A DNA stretch of 33,037 nt from Clostridiales bacterium. GTDB taxonomy: Bacteria > Bacillota > Clostridia > Christensenellales > CAG-138. This document shows positions 7,617 through 16,601 of this stretch, piece after piece. The stretch spans positions 1 to 33,037 of the forward strand of contig WREI01000023.1 in NCBI GenBank assembly GCA_009779405.1, written 5' to 3'. The notes under the pieces were generated by a model that was not told the origin of the DNA, ran no database searches, and worked only from the letters and a program-made list of their open reading frames with translations. A program made the translations under genes and the position numbers. Within the stretch, counting starts at the first letter, position 1; the number at the start of each line of letters is the position of its first letter.

Positions 7617-9001
7617 GGGTTCAACTGCTTGTGTATTGCCGCCGCCGCGTTTTTGCCTGCGCCCATGGCGAGGATGACTGTGGCTGCGCCCGTGACCGCG
7701 TCGCCGCCTGCGTATACGCCGGGGCGGGAGGTTTGGCCTGTTTCCGCGTCGGCTATGATGCCGCCCCAGGATTCGGTGGCGAGGCTTTGGGTTGTGGATG
7801 CGATCAGGGGGTTGGGCGAGGTGCCTATGGCCATGATTACGCAGTCGGCTTCCAATGTGAATTCGGAGCCCGGGATGGTGATGGGGCGGCGTCTGCCGGA
7901 TGCGTCCGGTTCGCCCAAGCCCATACGGACGCAGGTAATGCTGCGCACGTTTCTCTGCGCGTCGCCCTCTATCGAAATCGGGTTGCAGAGCAGGTTGAAG
8001 ATGACGCCCTCCTCCTCGGCGTGCTCCACTTCCTCACGGCGCGCGGGCAGCTCTGTATGGGAGCGGCGGTATACGATATGGACTTCCTCGGCATGCAGGC
8101 GCAATGCGCAGCGGGCCGCGTCCATGGCCACATTGCCGCCGCCCACGACCGCGACCTTTTTGGCGCGGAGTATGGGCGTGGCGCTATCCGCCTGATAGGC
8201 TTTCATTAAATTCACGCGGGTCAGGAATTCGTTGGCGGAATAGACGCCGTTCAGGTTTTCGCCGGGGATATTCATAAAGCGGGGCAGGCCCGCGCCGCTG
8301 CCGATGAATACGGCCTCGAAGCCCTGCTCCTGCATCAGTTCATCGATGGAAAATATGCGGCCTATGACCATGTTGGTGCGAATTTCGACGCCCATGCGGC
8401 GCAGGCCATCTATCTCCTGCTCGACGATCGCCTTGGGCAGGCGGAATTCGGGGATGCCATAGACCAGCACGCCGCCCGCCAGATGCAGCGCCTCGAAGAT
8501 GGTCACGGCATAGCCCAAGCGCGCCAGATCGCCCGCGCAGGTCAGCCCGGCGGGGCCGGAGCCGATGACGGCGACCTTGTGGCCGTTGGCGGCGGGTTGC
8601 TCTTGATTTGTGTCGCTTTTTGCGAGGTGGGCGTCCGCGACGTATCGCTCTAAGCGGCCTATGGCGACAGGCTCGCCCTTGATGCCGCGCACGCAGAGCT
8701 GTTCGCACTGCGTTTCCTGCGGGCAGACCCTGCCGCAGACGGCGGGCAGGGAGGAAGCGCTTGCGATGACGCGATAGGCGGATTCAAAATCGCCTGCCGC
8801 CGCTTCGGTCAGGAAGGCGGGGATATCGATTTGCACGGGACAGCCCGCCACGCAGGGCTTGGTCTTGCAGTTCAGGCAGCGCTGGGCTTCACTCGTGGCC
8901 TGTTCGGCGGTATAACCCAGCGCGACTTCGGAGAAATTGCGGGCGCGGCGTTTTGCATCCTGTGTGGGCATGGGATGTTGTTGTTTGGATAGGTTTGGCA
9001 T
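7613..9001 (-). CDS. nfnB: NADPH-binding large subunit of NfnAB / glutamate synthase small-subunit family
   Basis: Flavoprotein of 462 residues that would pair with the adjacent NfnA as an NADH-dependent reduced-ferredoxin:NADP+ oxidoreductase (electron bifurcating). Homologues are often annotated gltA, the glutamate synthase small chain. The N-terminal region has the two Cys clusters CLNCKTKPCVAGCP and CGRVCPQETQCEQLC for [4Fe-4S] centres. Then come an FAD dinucleotide fold (VAVIGSGPAGLTCAGDLA) and an NADPH fold (VAVVGGGNVAMDAARCALR). I chose the ATG at 9001 (MPNLSKQQHPMPTQD, as in the family), with GAGG 6 nt upstream; 9013 is possible. No glutamate synthase large subunit lies nearby, which favours the Nfn role. 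The stop codon lies inside a palindromic repeat. Confidence 0.88.
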   Translation of the reverse strand: MPNLSKQQHPMPTQDAKRRARNFSEVALGYTAEQATSEAQRCLNCKTKPCVAGCPVQIDIPAFLTEAAAGDFESAYRVIASASSLPAVCGRVCPQETQCEQLCVRGIKGEPVAIGRLERYVADAHLAKSDTNQEQPAANGHKVAVIGSGPAGLTCAGDLARLGYAVTIFEALHLAGGVLVYGIPEFRLPKAIVEQEIDGLRRMGVEIRTNMVIGRIFSIDELMQEQGFEAVFIGSGAGLPRFMNIPGENLNGVYSANEFLTRVNLMKAYQADSATPILRAKKVAVVGGGNVAMDAARCALRLHAEEVHIVYRRSHTELPARREEVEHAEEEGVIFNLLCNPISIEGDAQRNVRSITCVRMGLGEPDASGRRRPITIPGSEFTLEADCVIMAIGTSPNPLIASTTQSLATESWGGIIADAETGQTSRPGVYAGGDAVTGAATVILAMGAGKNAAAAIHKQLNP

Positions 9002-9030
9002 GGGGAACCTCATAACATTGAACCTGTTGG

Positions 9031-9055
9031 AGGGCGCAATATATTGCGCCCCTAC
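9031..9055. repeat. GTAGGGGCG-type palindrome between nfnA and nfnB
   Basis: Read on the minus strand: GTAGGGGCGCAAT-AT-ATTGCGCCCT. Its TAG (9054-9052) is the stop codon of nfnA. The rest fills the 50-nt gap to nfnB, so the hairpin would sit in the polycistronic mRNA between the two subunit genes. Confidence 0.75.
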
Positions 9056-9885
9056 AATTTTAGTAACCGACACACATGCGCGTGGGCGTTTCGCTCGAAA
9101 GCTTGGTACATGCTGTTGCGGGCCATCGCTTCTTCGAAATCGATTTGGTGGCCGTCGAAGTCGGGGCCGTCCACGCAGGCGAAGCGGGTTTTGCCGCCGA
9201 CCGTGAGACGGCAGCAACCGCACATGCCCGTGCCGTCTATCATGATGGAGTTCATGGAAGCCAGCGTGGGAACGCCATTCTTACGGGTCAGCTCACTGAC
9301 GAATTTCATCATGATGAGGGGGCCTATGGTGATGACGAGATCGTATTCGTTGCCCTCGTCCAACAGGGATTGCAGCGCGTGGGTGACGAGACCCTTTCGG
9401 CCCGCACTGCCGTCATCCGTCATTACGATCAGGCGGTCCGATACGGCGGCGAATTCGTCTTCCAAAATCAATAAATCGCTGCTGCGGAAACCTATGACGC
9501 TGTGCACACAGGCGCCCTGCTCATGCAGCTTTTTCGCGACGGGCCAGGCGATGGCACAGCCCACGCCGCCGCCTATGACAGCGGCTCTTCTGATGCCGTC
9601 CGTCTCAGTGGGGCGGCCCAAGGGGCCTGCCAGGTCGGGGATGGAATCGCCCGCCTGTTTGGCGTTCAGGAGCTCCGTGGCCGCGCCGACGATTTGAAAG
9701 ATGATCGTCACCAAGCCCCGTTCGCGGTCCGTATCGGCGATGGTCAGGGGGATGCGCTCGCCGCGCTCGTCTACACGCAGGATAACAAACTGGCCCGGCT
9801 CGGCCTTGGCGGCGATATGGGGGGCATAGAGATCCATCCGCGTGACGGTGGGGTTCAATACGGCTTTTCTGATGATGGGATACAC
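9052..9885 (-). CDS. nfnA: Ferredoxin-NADP reductase small subunit (NfnA-like)
   Basis: FAD/NAD-binding partner of NfnB, 277 residues, of the ferredoxin-NADP reductase subunit alpha / dihydroorotate dehydrogenase electron-transfer subunit family. An N-terminal FAD-binding barrel (GQFVILRVDERGERIPLTI) is followed by a nucleotide-binding domain (AAVIGGGVGCAIAWPVAKKL). A C-terminal [2Fe-2S] segment reads GTGMCGCCRLTVGGKTRFAC. I chose GTG at 9885, since GGGAGG lies 6 nt upstream and the protein then begins M(V)YPIIRKAVLN like its relatives. The ribosome site overlaps the end of the preceding small membrane gene. The pair would balance NADH, NADPH and ferredoxin in fermentation. Confidence 0.88.
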   Translation of the reverse strand: MYPIIRKAVLNPTVTRMDLYAPHIAAKAEPGQFVILRVDERGERIPLTIADTDRERGLVTIIFQIVGAATELLNAKQAGDSIPDLAGPLGRPTETDGIRRAAVIGGGVGCAIAWPVAKKLHEQGACVHSVIGFRSSDLLILEDEFAAVSDRLIVMTDDGSAGRKGLVTHALQSLLDEGNEYDLVITIGPLIMMKFVSELTRKNGVPTLASMNSIMIDGTGMCGCCRLTVGGKTRFACVDGPDFDGHQIDFEEAMARNSMYQAFERNAHAHVCRLLKL

Positions 9886-9896
9886 GGTTGGCCTCC

Positions 9897-10319
9897 CTAT
9901 AATCGTTGCATACGGCGGGTGCGCGCGCGTTCCCGCTCCCACATCTCGGCGTCGGCTTCGCTGTCATCGAGGGAGCAGAGCGCCATTTGGATGCGGGTCA
10001 GTTCCGAATTCAGGCGGGTCATTCGAATCTTGCGGATGAAGAAGAAGAGCGCCCAGCCCAGAAGGAAGGCCCCGCCCGGCCCCCCGAATACGAGCATGGT
10101 ATAGGTGCTGCCCCGCATCTGGTTGATGAACTGGCGCAGAATCCAGGAAAAGGCCACGACGGAGAGCGCCCAGCCCGCGATGGTCAGCAGGACATAGCGC
10201 ACGGATTTTTCGCCAAAGGTCTCCGCCGCGAGGTGGGCGCGCGCCAATTTATCGCGCAGCACATTGCGGCGTTCAAACAGATAGTCTTTGTCTTTGTATT
10301 TGGTTTTCTTTGATGGCAT
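9897..10319 (-). CDS. Small two-helix membrane protein with basic, coiled C-terminus
   Basis: 140 residues, family not recognised. A basic N-terminus (MPSKKTKYKDKDYLFERRNV) is followed by two hydrophobic helices at about residues 43-63 (YVLLTIAGWALSVVAFSWIL) and 74-94 (MLVFGGPGGAFLLGWALFFF). The charged C-terminal tail is likely helical. It is the first gene of the transcript that continues into nfnA (11-nt gap) and nfnB, so it may be linked to the Nfn complex, but this is only positional. The ATG is preceded by AACTACCACATG with no strong ribosome site. Confidence 0.75.
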   Translation of the reverse strand: MPSKKTKYKDKDYLFERRNVLRDKLARAHLAAETFGEKSVRYVLLTIAGWALSVVAFSWILRQFINQMRGSTYTMLVFGGPGGAFLLGWALFFFIRKIRMTRLNSELTRIQMALCSLDDSEADAEMWERERARTRRMQRL

Positions 10320-10378
10320 GTGGTAGTTCTCTCCAAGCCGCCTATAGGGTGGCAGATTTACTCAGCTTCTCGATTCTC

Positions 10379-10407
10379 AGTATAGCATATAAGTGGGAGC
10401 GGTGCAA
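10379..10407 (-). promoter_or_regulatory. Promoter of the nfn operon
   Basis: Minus strand: -35 TTGCAC (10407-10402), 17-bp spacer, -10 TATACT (10384-10379). Transcription would start about 50 nt before the small membrane protein gene. Confidence 0.75.
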
Positions 10408-10417
10408 TGCTTGTATC

Positions 10418-10445
10418 AAAAAGGAGGGCCGGAGCCCTCCTTTTG
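10418..10445 (-). terminator. Terminator of the protease gene
   Basis: Minus strand: hairpin AAAAGGAGGGC-TCCG-GCCCTCCTTTTT, a strong intrinsic terminator 17 nt after the protease stop codon. It is close to symmetric, so it could also work in the other direction. It directly precedes the nfn promoter. Confidence 0.9.
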
Positions 10446-10461
10446 TAGGTTTGTGTTGGGG

Positions 10462-13400
10462 TTAGGGTGCCGGGGTCATGATTATCGCACCATAGTAACC
10501 GGCTGAGGTTGCCACATAGGCGCCCCAGCGGGCACCTGTCGGGGTATCCCAGCCCGTTCCGCCGGCCGTGGACAATTTCAGGTCGCGTCCGCCAACAGAA
10601 AAGTACTTATTGGTTCCACTGCCTGTGATGGTGAAATCCGTATTGGTTGCCGTACCCTTTGTTGTGCTGAATCTGAAGTTCGTTGTGCCACCGGTAGGAT
10701 CATAGAGCAGATAACTGCTGCCGACTTTGACATAATATTTCCCCGGGGTATCGGATGCCTCAATCGTGAAGACTGTCGTCGGCGTCAAGGACACACCATA
10801 TTTGCCCGAACCCATGGAGGTATTGGTCAAGTATACGGTCACGGTGCCGGTGGGCGCTGCCAGGGAAACGTTGTTGATGGAGAAATACCAATCGCCCAGC
10901 AGGGGGTCGGTGGGGGTAGAGCCGCCTTCCTTGGTGACGGTGATATCGGAGGTGCCGCCTTCCCAATCGTGGTGGAAGTAGGTGAAGGTTTCATCTGCGT
11001 TCAGCGTTACGGTGAACTGATAATTTCCGCCGGCAAGTTCATCATCGCCAAGATAGGTATCTATGACCTCTTCCCAGAGGTTAATAGCCCCATAATAGTA
11101 GTTGAGTATGATACCAATACCGTGCGTGGCAATCGGGTCACCCGCATTGTTGGAGCTGGTGAAGGTATAATCTCCGGCTTCATCCGCGGTGAAACTGACC
11201 TTGACCGGGAAATAATCCGGGGCGTAAACGTCCACCGGTTCCGGTACGTTCAACGTCAGTTCGACTGCATCGGTTGTGAATTCCTCTATCATTTCGATGA
11301 TGACGTTGTAGGTGGTTGCACGGCTGCTCGAGTACTGATCGGCATAGAAGTAAAAGTACTCTCCCTCCGCCAGATAGATCTCGAAATAGAAGTGCGAGTA
11401 ATCCTCGTCATCGCCAAAGATGTACTGAGAACCGTAAGGGCCGGACCACGGCTCCGCCAATGCTATGGGGTCGCCCCCGTTTCCGCCGCTGCTGTATATG
11501 GCATAGTAACCGTTTGTGGGCGAAGTGAAATCGACCAGCACGGAGCTATGTCCCGTGAGCGAGATGGGTTCTATAATATCTTCCCACTCATCGCCGCCGT
11601 CGCCGCCGTCACCCTCATAGGTGACGAGGACATCGTAGGTGCCTGTGTCGCCGTCATACGCCGTGGAAATATAGTTGAATGTCTCACCCGCCGCCATCAC
11701 ACGCTGGAACTGGTAGTTCGGGTTGCTGGGGTAGTTGATATCATCGTTAATGATATTGCGGTTTGTCCAGGTCGAGCCCATATACATCGCCACCGGATCC
11801 AGTGCGCCGTTGTTGAGACTGGTGAAGGTGTAGGTTCCGGCCAAACCCGCAGTGAACCGGCAATAGACGAACGAGGATTCGAAGATGGACACTTCCACGT
11901 TAGTATCAAGAATCAAGGTTACCCAATCCGGCTCGGGCGGCTCGGGATAGGTGCCGTCGCCATAGGCGCAGAACCAAATGTCGTCTTCGCCATAGCAGTG
12001 CAGCGAAAGATTCCCGTTATCCCAGCACATCTCGAAATAGCCGCCTATCATATCGCCGACTTCCCAGTCGCCGATCCAGTCGCCATACACGTCATATTCG
12101 GGTGCGTTCTTAATCTCGAAATAGGCAGTACCGTCGGTGAGCTTGATGTAGTAGCCGTCACCCGCCGACGCGATGTCCGCGATATAGTAGAGACCATCCT
12201 CCCAGTAATCCATATCCATTACGGTATAGCGCACAGCATAGTCGATCGCCAGGGCGGTGGCAATATCGCCGATATCATACTCGAAGTCCCATTCCCACCA
12301 GAGATCCCAATCATAGCCGGTCTCAAAGTAGAACTCGTCATGCGCGAACGCGTTTACGAGCGCGGGGTTGCCGTGGGCATCCACGCCGACCTCACCCGTG
12401 ATATAGATACCGTCGCCCTGCCAAATCCACCATTCCGGCGCGGCCAGTTCGACGGCGATGCCGTAGCTGTAGTCGTACGGCGTCATATCATCCAACAGCG
12501 CGGTCAGGAAGAGTTCCGTATCGTTGACATAGGACACCCAACCGCGGGTGGTGATTTCCATGCCCTCGGTGAGCCAGCCGAGATCTTCCGTCCAGAAGCG
12601 AGCCTCGTCAATGGTCATCCAGTCGTTGCTCTGGCCTTCGCTCAGCACCCACTCGTCTTCCACAGAGTCATACCAATAGGTCGGCCAGTTGGTGGCATAG
12701 TCGGCTACATCCAGGTAGAGGTTGTCGAGACCGCCGGAGATGTCGATTACGAGCGTGGCGCCGCCGCCGAGGGTATCGGGCGTGGAGAAGACGCCGCGTC
12801 CGTCGTCATTCCAATTGCCATCGTGCGTGTACGCGCCCATGATATAGTGCGCATCCGCCAGGTTGACGGTCATTGTGTTGCCAACGATGTTCCAGGACGC
12901 AACGGTCGGGGAGATGTAGTCGACGGTGACGGGATAGGACCAGACCTCATAGTCGGCCATGGCCGTTGCCATCTGCGTAAAGTCGCCGCCCAGGGACTGG
13001 TAGAGGATTTCCGCATCCTCTTCATAGTCGAGCCAAGCATAGTAGGCAATATTGGCCTTGGTGCCGGAGGGGACGAACGCGTCGGTATAATAATCGAGAT
13101 GCGTCTCGCCGTTCTGCCAGTCATAGATGCCGCCATCCCACCAGTAGTTGACCATGGACTCCCAACCGTATCGATTGTCATAGACGGATTTGCGGATGTA
13201 TTCATCGCCGCTGTCCACGGTGTAGACTTCGCCGGTCACGGCGTCACTGACGACCATGATCACACGGCGCGCGTTGCGCATCAGCATCGGGTAACCACCG
13301 GCCCACCACATCTTCGAGTAATCCGCGTCGCTGAGCGATTCGCCCCAGTACTGATCATAGCCTGTGACGGCGTTGTGCTCGGGGTTGTAGGGGATCAATT

Positions 13401-16400
13401 CGAAGAGGTTGGCACCCATATAGAAGCCGTCCCGGGGACCGTTGCCTGCCGCGACGTTGAAGCCGACCTGGAGGTCATCGAGTACATCCTCGGGGCCGAA
13501 GTCATCCAAAAGGTCCAGCATATCCAGGAGATACAGCGCGTCGAGAATATCGCCGTGGTCATACTTTTCAAGCATGGGGCTGTCCGTCCAGTCGCCGTAG
13601 AAGCCCATGAAGCTGGCGTGGAGCTCGGGCGCGCCCGTGATGGATGTGAAGCTGACAAAGCCATCGACGAAGCCGCCGTTCTCACGATACGCATTCAAGA
13701 AAGCTTTCGAACCGGCCGTCAGGCTGATGGTCAGGGTGACGGTGACGCTGCCATTCGCGGGGACGATGAAGGTGCGATCATCGGCCTCGATCGCCGGCTG
13801 ATAGGGGGGCAGATTCGTCAGACCGCAGAGATAACGCAGGATCACTGTCGCATCGCCCGCGGTGATGGCCGACGTGTCGCCGTCCACTTCGGCGTTCAGC
13901 GCGCCCTGCGGGGAGAGAACCGTACCCGCGATATTCGCCAGCGCACGCATGATGTGCGCGGCGTCGCCCGCCAGCACTCTGCCGTCACAGTTCGCGTCGC
14001 CCGGGTTGACCTCGGGTCTGCCCGGGAAGACGACGTCGGTCGTCAGTATCGCATCCAGATAGTCGGATTCGGTGGTGTTGTAGATATCGCCGACGTTTAT
14101 GAGATATTCGCACAGGACGACCGGATCTTCGATCGTATAGATTTGATCCGCGGCTGTCAGGTTTTGCAATTCCACTTCGAGGGTGTATACGCCCGTCTTC
14201 GCGGGATCGTCGCCCAGCTCGAAGGTGGGGTTGGTGAGATAGACCGGGGTCGAAATCGCCGCAGCGGAGTTGATAAAGCCTGCGCCCTGCGCGCGGGGGC
14301 TATATTCGATGCCATATTGATCATAGAGGATCATGGCCGTGGACAGCGCGATCGCTTCGGCAAGCTTGCCCGCTTCATCTTTGTCCGTTATGCCGATATC
14401 TTCGTACAGGTATTGCAATATACCCGCGAAGTTGCCCGCCAGGTTCGGGGAGGCCATCGAGGTGCCCGACCAGGAAGCATAGCCGCCGCCCGGTATGGAG
14501 GAATAGATCATGCCGCCGGGCGCCGAGATATTGGGCTTGAATTTCAGGTCGGAGGTGGTGCCCCAGGAGGAGAAGTCGGAGATCAGCCACGCGGCAGGGT
14601 TGTCCGACTCAATCATCAGCCACTCTTCCGAGATAAAGATGGTCAGGCTGTCGAGCAGCAACAGACCGCTTACGTTGTTCACGAATATGGAGGGGATGGC
14701 GCAGTACTCGGTATCGAGCATGCCAATCAACGATTGATCCGCACGCCCATCGTTATAGATGATGGCGGCGATCGCGCCGTTTGCGGCGGCATTGTCCACT
14801 TTCTCCGTAAAGGCGATATCGCCGCGCATAATCAGGGCGATTTTGCCACTGACATCGATGCCGGCATAATCCGTTGCATATCCCAGACCGGGAACCGCAA
14901 CCAGATCCCAGCTGCCGGGCGTGATGATGCCGAAGAAGTCGGTGCTGTCACCATTCGCGGAAGCGATGGGGGTACCGCCCTCAAAGTCAAAGAGGTTGGA
15001 CCAGGACTGATAGGAGGTGGCTTCCACGCTGGCCGTGCTCAGGTTGCCCGTATAGGTGGAGGGGGAACCGACCATGCCGTAATCCGTCGCGGATTCGCGG
15101 ATCGCACGTATGCCGTAGCCCTGGGAGATCCAGTTCAAACCGTCGTCGGCCATATTGCCCGAGTTGCCTGCGGAGATGCAGACGACAATGCCCGCCGCAT
15201 CCATGATTTCATAGATGCCGCCCAGGATATCGTCCACTTCGTCGTCATAGGTGAAGCCCGCCGTGGAACCGAAGGAGCAGTTGATAACGTCCGCACCCAG
15301 CAGGAAGGCGTCTTCATATGCCGCGAAATAGACGTCGGACCAGGTATAGCCGGTATCGGAATCAAATACCGCCATAGCCAGCAACTGTGCCGCCGGGGCC
15401 GCGCCGATGAAGGCAATGCCGCCGTCGTCCGTCTCGGCATAGCCTACGGCGATACCGGAGACGTGCGTGCCGTGACCGGAGAAGTCTTCATAGGGATCGC
15501 CATCGTGGTTGTAATAGTCGGCGGCGAAGGGAACCTTTGCGTTAACATAGACGCCGTACTCCGTGGTACCGCCTATGTCTCCCGGTCCCAGCTTGGGGTT
15601 CAACATCAGATCATTGGGCTGGAACACTGCGTGGGCAACGTCCATACCTGTATCCAAAACCGCGACGATCATGCCGTCGCCCGTGTAGCCGTTTTCAATC
15701 AGCCAGTCCGCGCCTGTCATTGCGTTGCTGGCGCTTTCATCGCTGAAGGGCTTGGCCACGGGCGCGGGCGCCGCGTATTTATTCGCGAGATATACGCCCT
15801 TGACACCTGGCATGGCGGCAATGTCTTTCAGATTCTTGGCCTGCGTGGTCAGGGAGAGACCGTTGACCAATACGCTGAAGTTGCGCTCAATCTTCGCGAA
15901 GGAGGCCACATCTTTTTTGAAGTTTTCCTGATCCGCTTGGATGCGGCTCGCGCGATCGCGGAAGGCTCTGCTGCCGGTATCCGTCGACAACTCCGCCGCC
16001 GCCTTGCCTTCGAAAATAACGATGGCGCGGACTTCCTCTTCCGGATCCAAGCGCATCGAGGTCATCTTATCGGTGATGGCCTGCTGCCGCAGTCTGCTGC
16101 CCAGAGCCGCGCTCTTTGCTTCGCTGCCCATGCCGCGGCTTTCAAACTGCGCCCTGCGCTCCGCGAGATAGGTCTGATACGCAGCCTTGTCCATGCCGGT
16201 GTATCTGTTGAAATCGGAAAAGCTGAGTGTCTTGACCTCGCCGCGGTCTTTGCCCGCGGGTTCGCCGCTGCGGGTTTGCGGGCCCTGAGGTTCCGGCCTT
16301 TCCTTTTCACGGGGTTGGGACACCTCGCGCGATTCGAGTTTCTTCCCATCGTAATCTCCCCTGGCTTTCGTCCCCATCTCGGCGAAAGCAGGCATCGCCA

Positions 16401-16458
16401 TACTCAGCACCATGCAGAGAACGAGCAGGATCGACAGGATGAATCTAAATTTCTTCAT
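10462..16458 (-). CDS. Giant secreted subtilisin-family (S8) serine protease with internal dockerin-like domain
   Basis: 1998-residue exported protein. A signal peptide (MKKFRFILSILLVLCMVLSM, cleavage near AFA26) is followed by a charged linker and an I9-type propeptide (about 140-235). The S8 catalytic domain has Asp269 (VLDTGM), His329 (GHGTHVSG) and Ser667 (SGTSMASP), with a PA-type insertion near 510-615. A dockerin type I-like pair of calcium loops lies at about 819-880 (GDANCDGRVLAGD and AEVDGDTSAITAGD). Beyond 890 the protein is acidic and very rich in Trp, Tyr and Asp. Three beta-rich repeats resembling pre-peptidase C-terminal domains lie near 1560-1860, then a glycine/threonine-rich end. 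There is no LPXTG anchor. I chose the ATG at 16458, with GGGAGG upstream; the frame opens further up but lacks a signal peptide there. It probably degrades extracellular protein. Confidence 0.93.
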   Translation of the reverse strand: MKKFRFILSILLVLCMVLSMAMPAFAEMGTKARGDYDGKKLESREVSQPREKERPEPQGPQTRSGEPAGKDRGEVKTLSFSDFNRYTGMDKAAYQTYLAERRAQFESRGMGSEAKSAALGSRLRQQAITDKMTSMRLDPEEEVRAIVIFEGKAAAELSTDTGSRAFRDRASRIQADQENFKKDVASFAKIERNFSVLVNGLSLTTQAKNLKDIAAMPGVKGVYLANKYAAPAPVAKPFSDESASNAMTGADWLIENGYTGDGMIVAVLDTGMDVAHAVFQPNDLMLNPKLGPGDIGGTTEYGVYVNAKVPFAADYYNHDGDPYEDFSGHGTHVSGIAVGYAETDDGGIAFIGAAPAAQLLAMAVFDSDTGYTWSDVYFAAYEDAFLLGADVINCSFGSTAGFTYDDEVDDILGGIYEIMDAAGIVVCISAGNSGNMADDGLNWISQGYGIRAIRESATDYGMVGSPSTYTGNLSTASVEATSYQSWSNLFDFEGGTPIASANGDSTDFFGIITPGSWDLVAVPGLGYATDYAGIDVSGKIALIMRGDIAFTEKVDNAAANGAIAAIIYNDGRADQSLIGMLDTEYCAIPSIFVNNVSGLLLLDSLTIFISEEWLMIESDNPAAWLISDFSSWGTTSDLKFKPNISAPGGMIYSSIPGGGYASWSGTSMASPNLAGNFAGILQYLYEDIGITDKDEAGKLAEAIALSTAMILYDQYGIEYSPRAQGAGFINSAAAISTPVYLTNPTFELGDDPAKTGVYTLEVELQNLTAADQIYTIEDPVVLCEYLINVGDIYNTTESDYLDAILTTDVVFPGRPEVNPGDANCDGRVLAGDAAHIMRALANIAGTVLSPQGALNAEVDGDTSAITAGDATVILRYLCGLTNLPPYQPAIEADDRTFIVPANGSVTVTLTISLTAGSKAFLNAYRENGGFVDGFVSFTSITGAPELHASFMGFYGDWTDSPMLEKYDHGDILDALYLLDMLDLLDDFGPEDVLDDLQVGFNVAAGNGPRDGFYMGANLFELIPYNPEHNAVTGYDQYWGESLSDADYSKMWWAGGYPMLMRNARRVIMVVSDAVTGEVYTVDSGDEYIRKSVYDNRYGWESMVNYWWDGGIYDWQNGETHLDYYTDAFVPSGTKANIAYYAWLDYEEDAEILYQSLGGDFTQMATAMADYEVWSYPVTVDYISPTVASWNIVGNTMTVNLADAHYIMGAYTHDGNWNDDGRGVFSTPDTLGGGATLVIDISGGLDNLYLDVADYATNWPTYWYDSVEDEWVLSEGQSNDWMTIDEARFWTEDLGWLTEGMEITTRGWVSYVNDTELFLTALLDDMTPYDYSYGIAVELAAPEWWIWQGDGIYITGEVGVDAHGNPALVNAFAHDEFYFETGYDWDLWWEWDFEYDIGDIATALAIDYAVRYTVMDMDYWEDGLYYIADIASAGDGYYIKLTDGTAYFEIKNAPEYDVYGDWIGDWEVGDMIGGYFEMCWDNGNLSLHCYGEDDIWFCAYGDGTYPEPPEPDWVTLILDTNVEVSIFESSFVYCRFTAGLAGTYTFTSLNNGALDPVAMYMGSTWTNRNIINDDINYPSNPNYQFQRVMAAGETFNYISTAYDGDTGTYDVLVTYEGDGGDGGDEWEDIIEPISLTGHSSVLVDFTSPTNGYYAIYSSGGNGGDPIALAEPWSGPYGSQYIFGDDEDYSHFYFEIYLAEGEYFYFYADQYSSSRATTYNVIIEMIEEFTTDAVELTLNVPEPVDVYAPDYFPVKVSFTADEAGDYTFTSSNNAGDPIATHGIGIILNYYYGAINLWEEVIDTYLGDDELAGGNYQFTVTLNADETFTYFHHDWEGGTSDITVTKEGGSTPTDPLLGDWYFSINNVSLAAPTGTVTVYLTNTSMGSGKYGVSLTPTTVFTIEASDTPGKYYVKVGSSYLLYDPTGGTTNFRFSTTKGTATNTDFTITGSGTNKYFSVGGRDLKLSTAGGTGWDTPTGARWGAYVATSAGYYGAIIMTPAP

Positions 16459-16519
16459 GATCTTTCCTCCCATGTAAAATACTGCGACATACAGATATTT
16501 GTACAATTGCAGATATTGT

Positions 16520-16548
16520 ATTGTATATCATCCCATGGGGGGTGTCAA
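16520..16548 (-). promoter_or_regulatory. Promoter of the protease gene
   Basis: Minus strand: -35 TTGACA (16548-16543), 17-bp spacer, -10 TACAAT (16525-16520). An overlapping second TACAAT lies 5 bp further on. The start site would leave a leader of about 55 nt. Confidence 0.8.
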
Positions 16549-16601
16549 CAAAATAATTCACATTTCAGGCACGATTGCGTAACGAATCGGACACGTATTG
16601 C

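Noticed and set aside
9002-9223. An N-terminal extension of nfnB upstream of 9001
   Set aside because: The extension is Arg-rich nonsense overlapping nfnA and a repeat; family members begin at MPNLSKQ.
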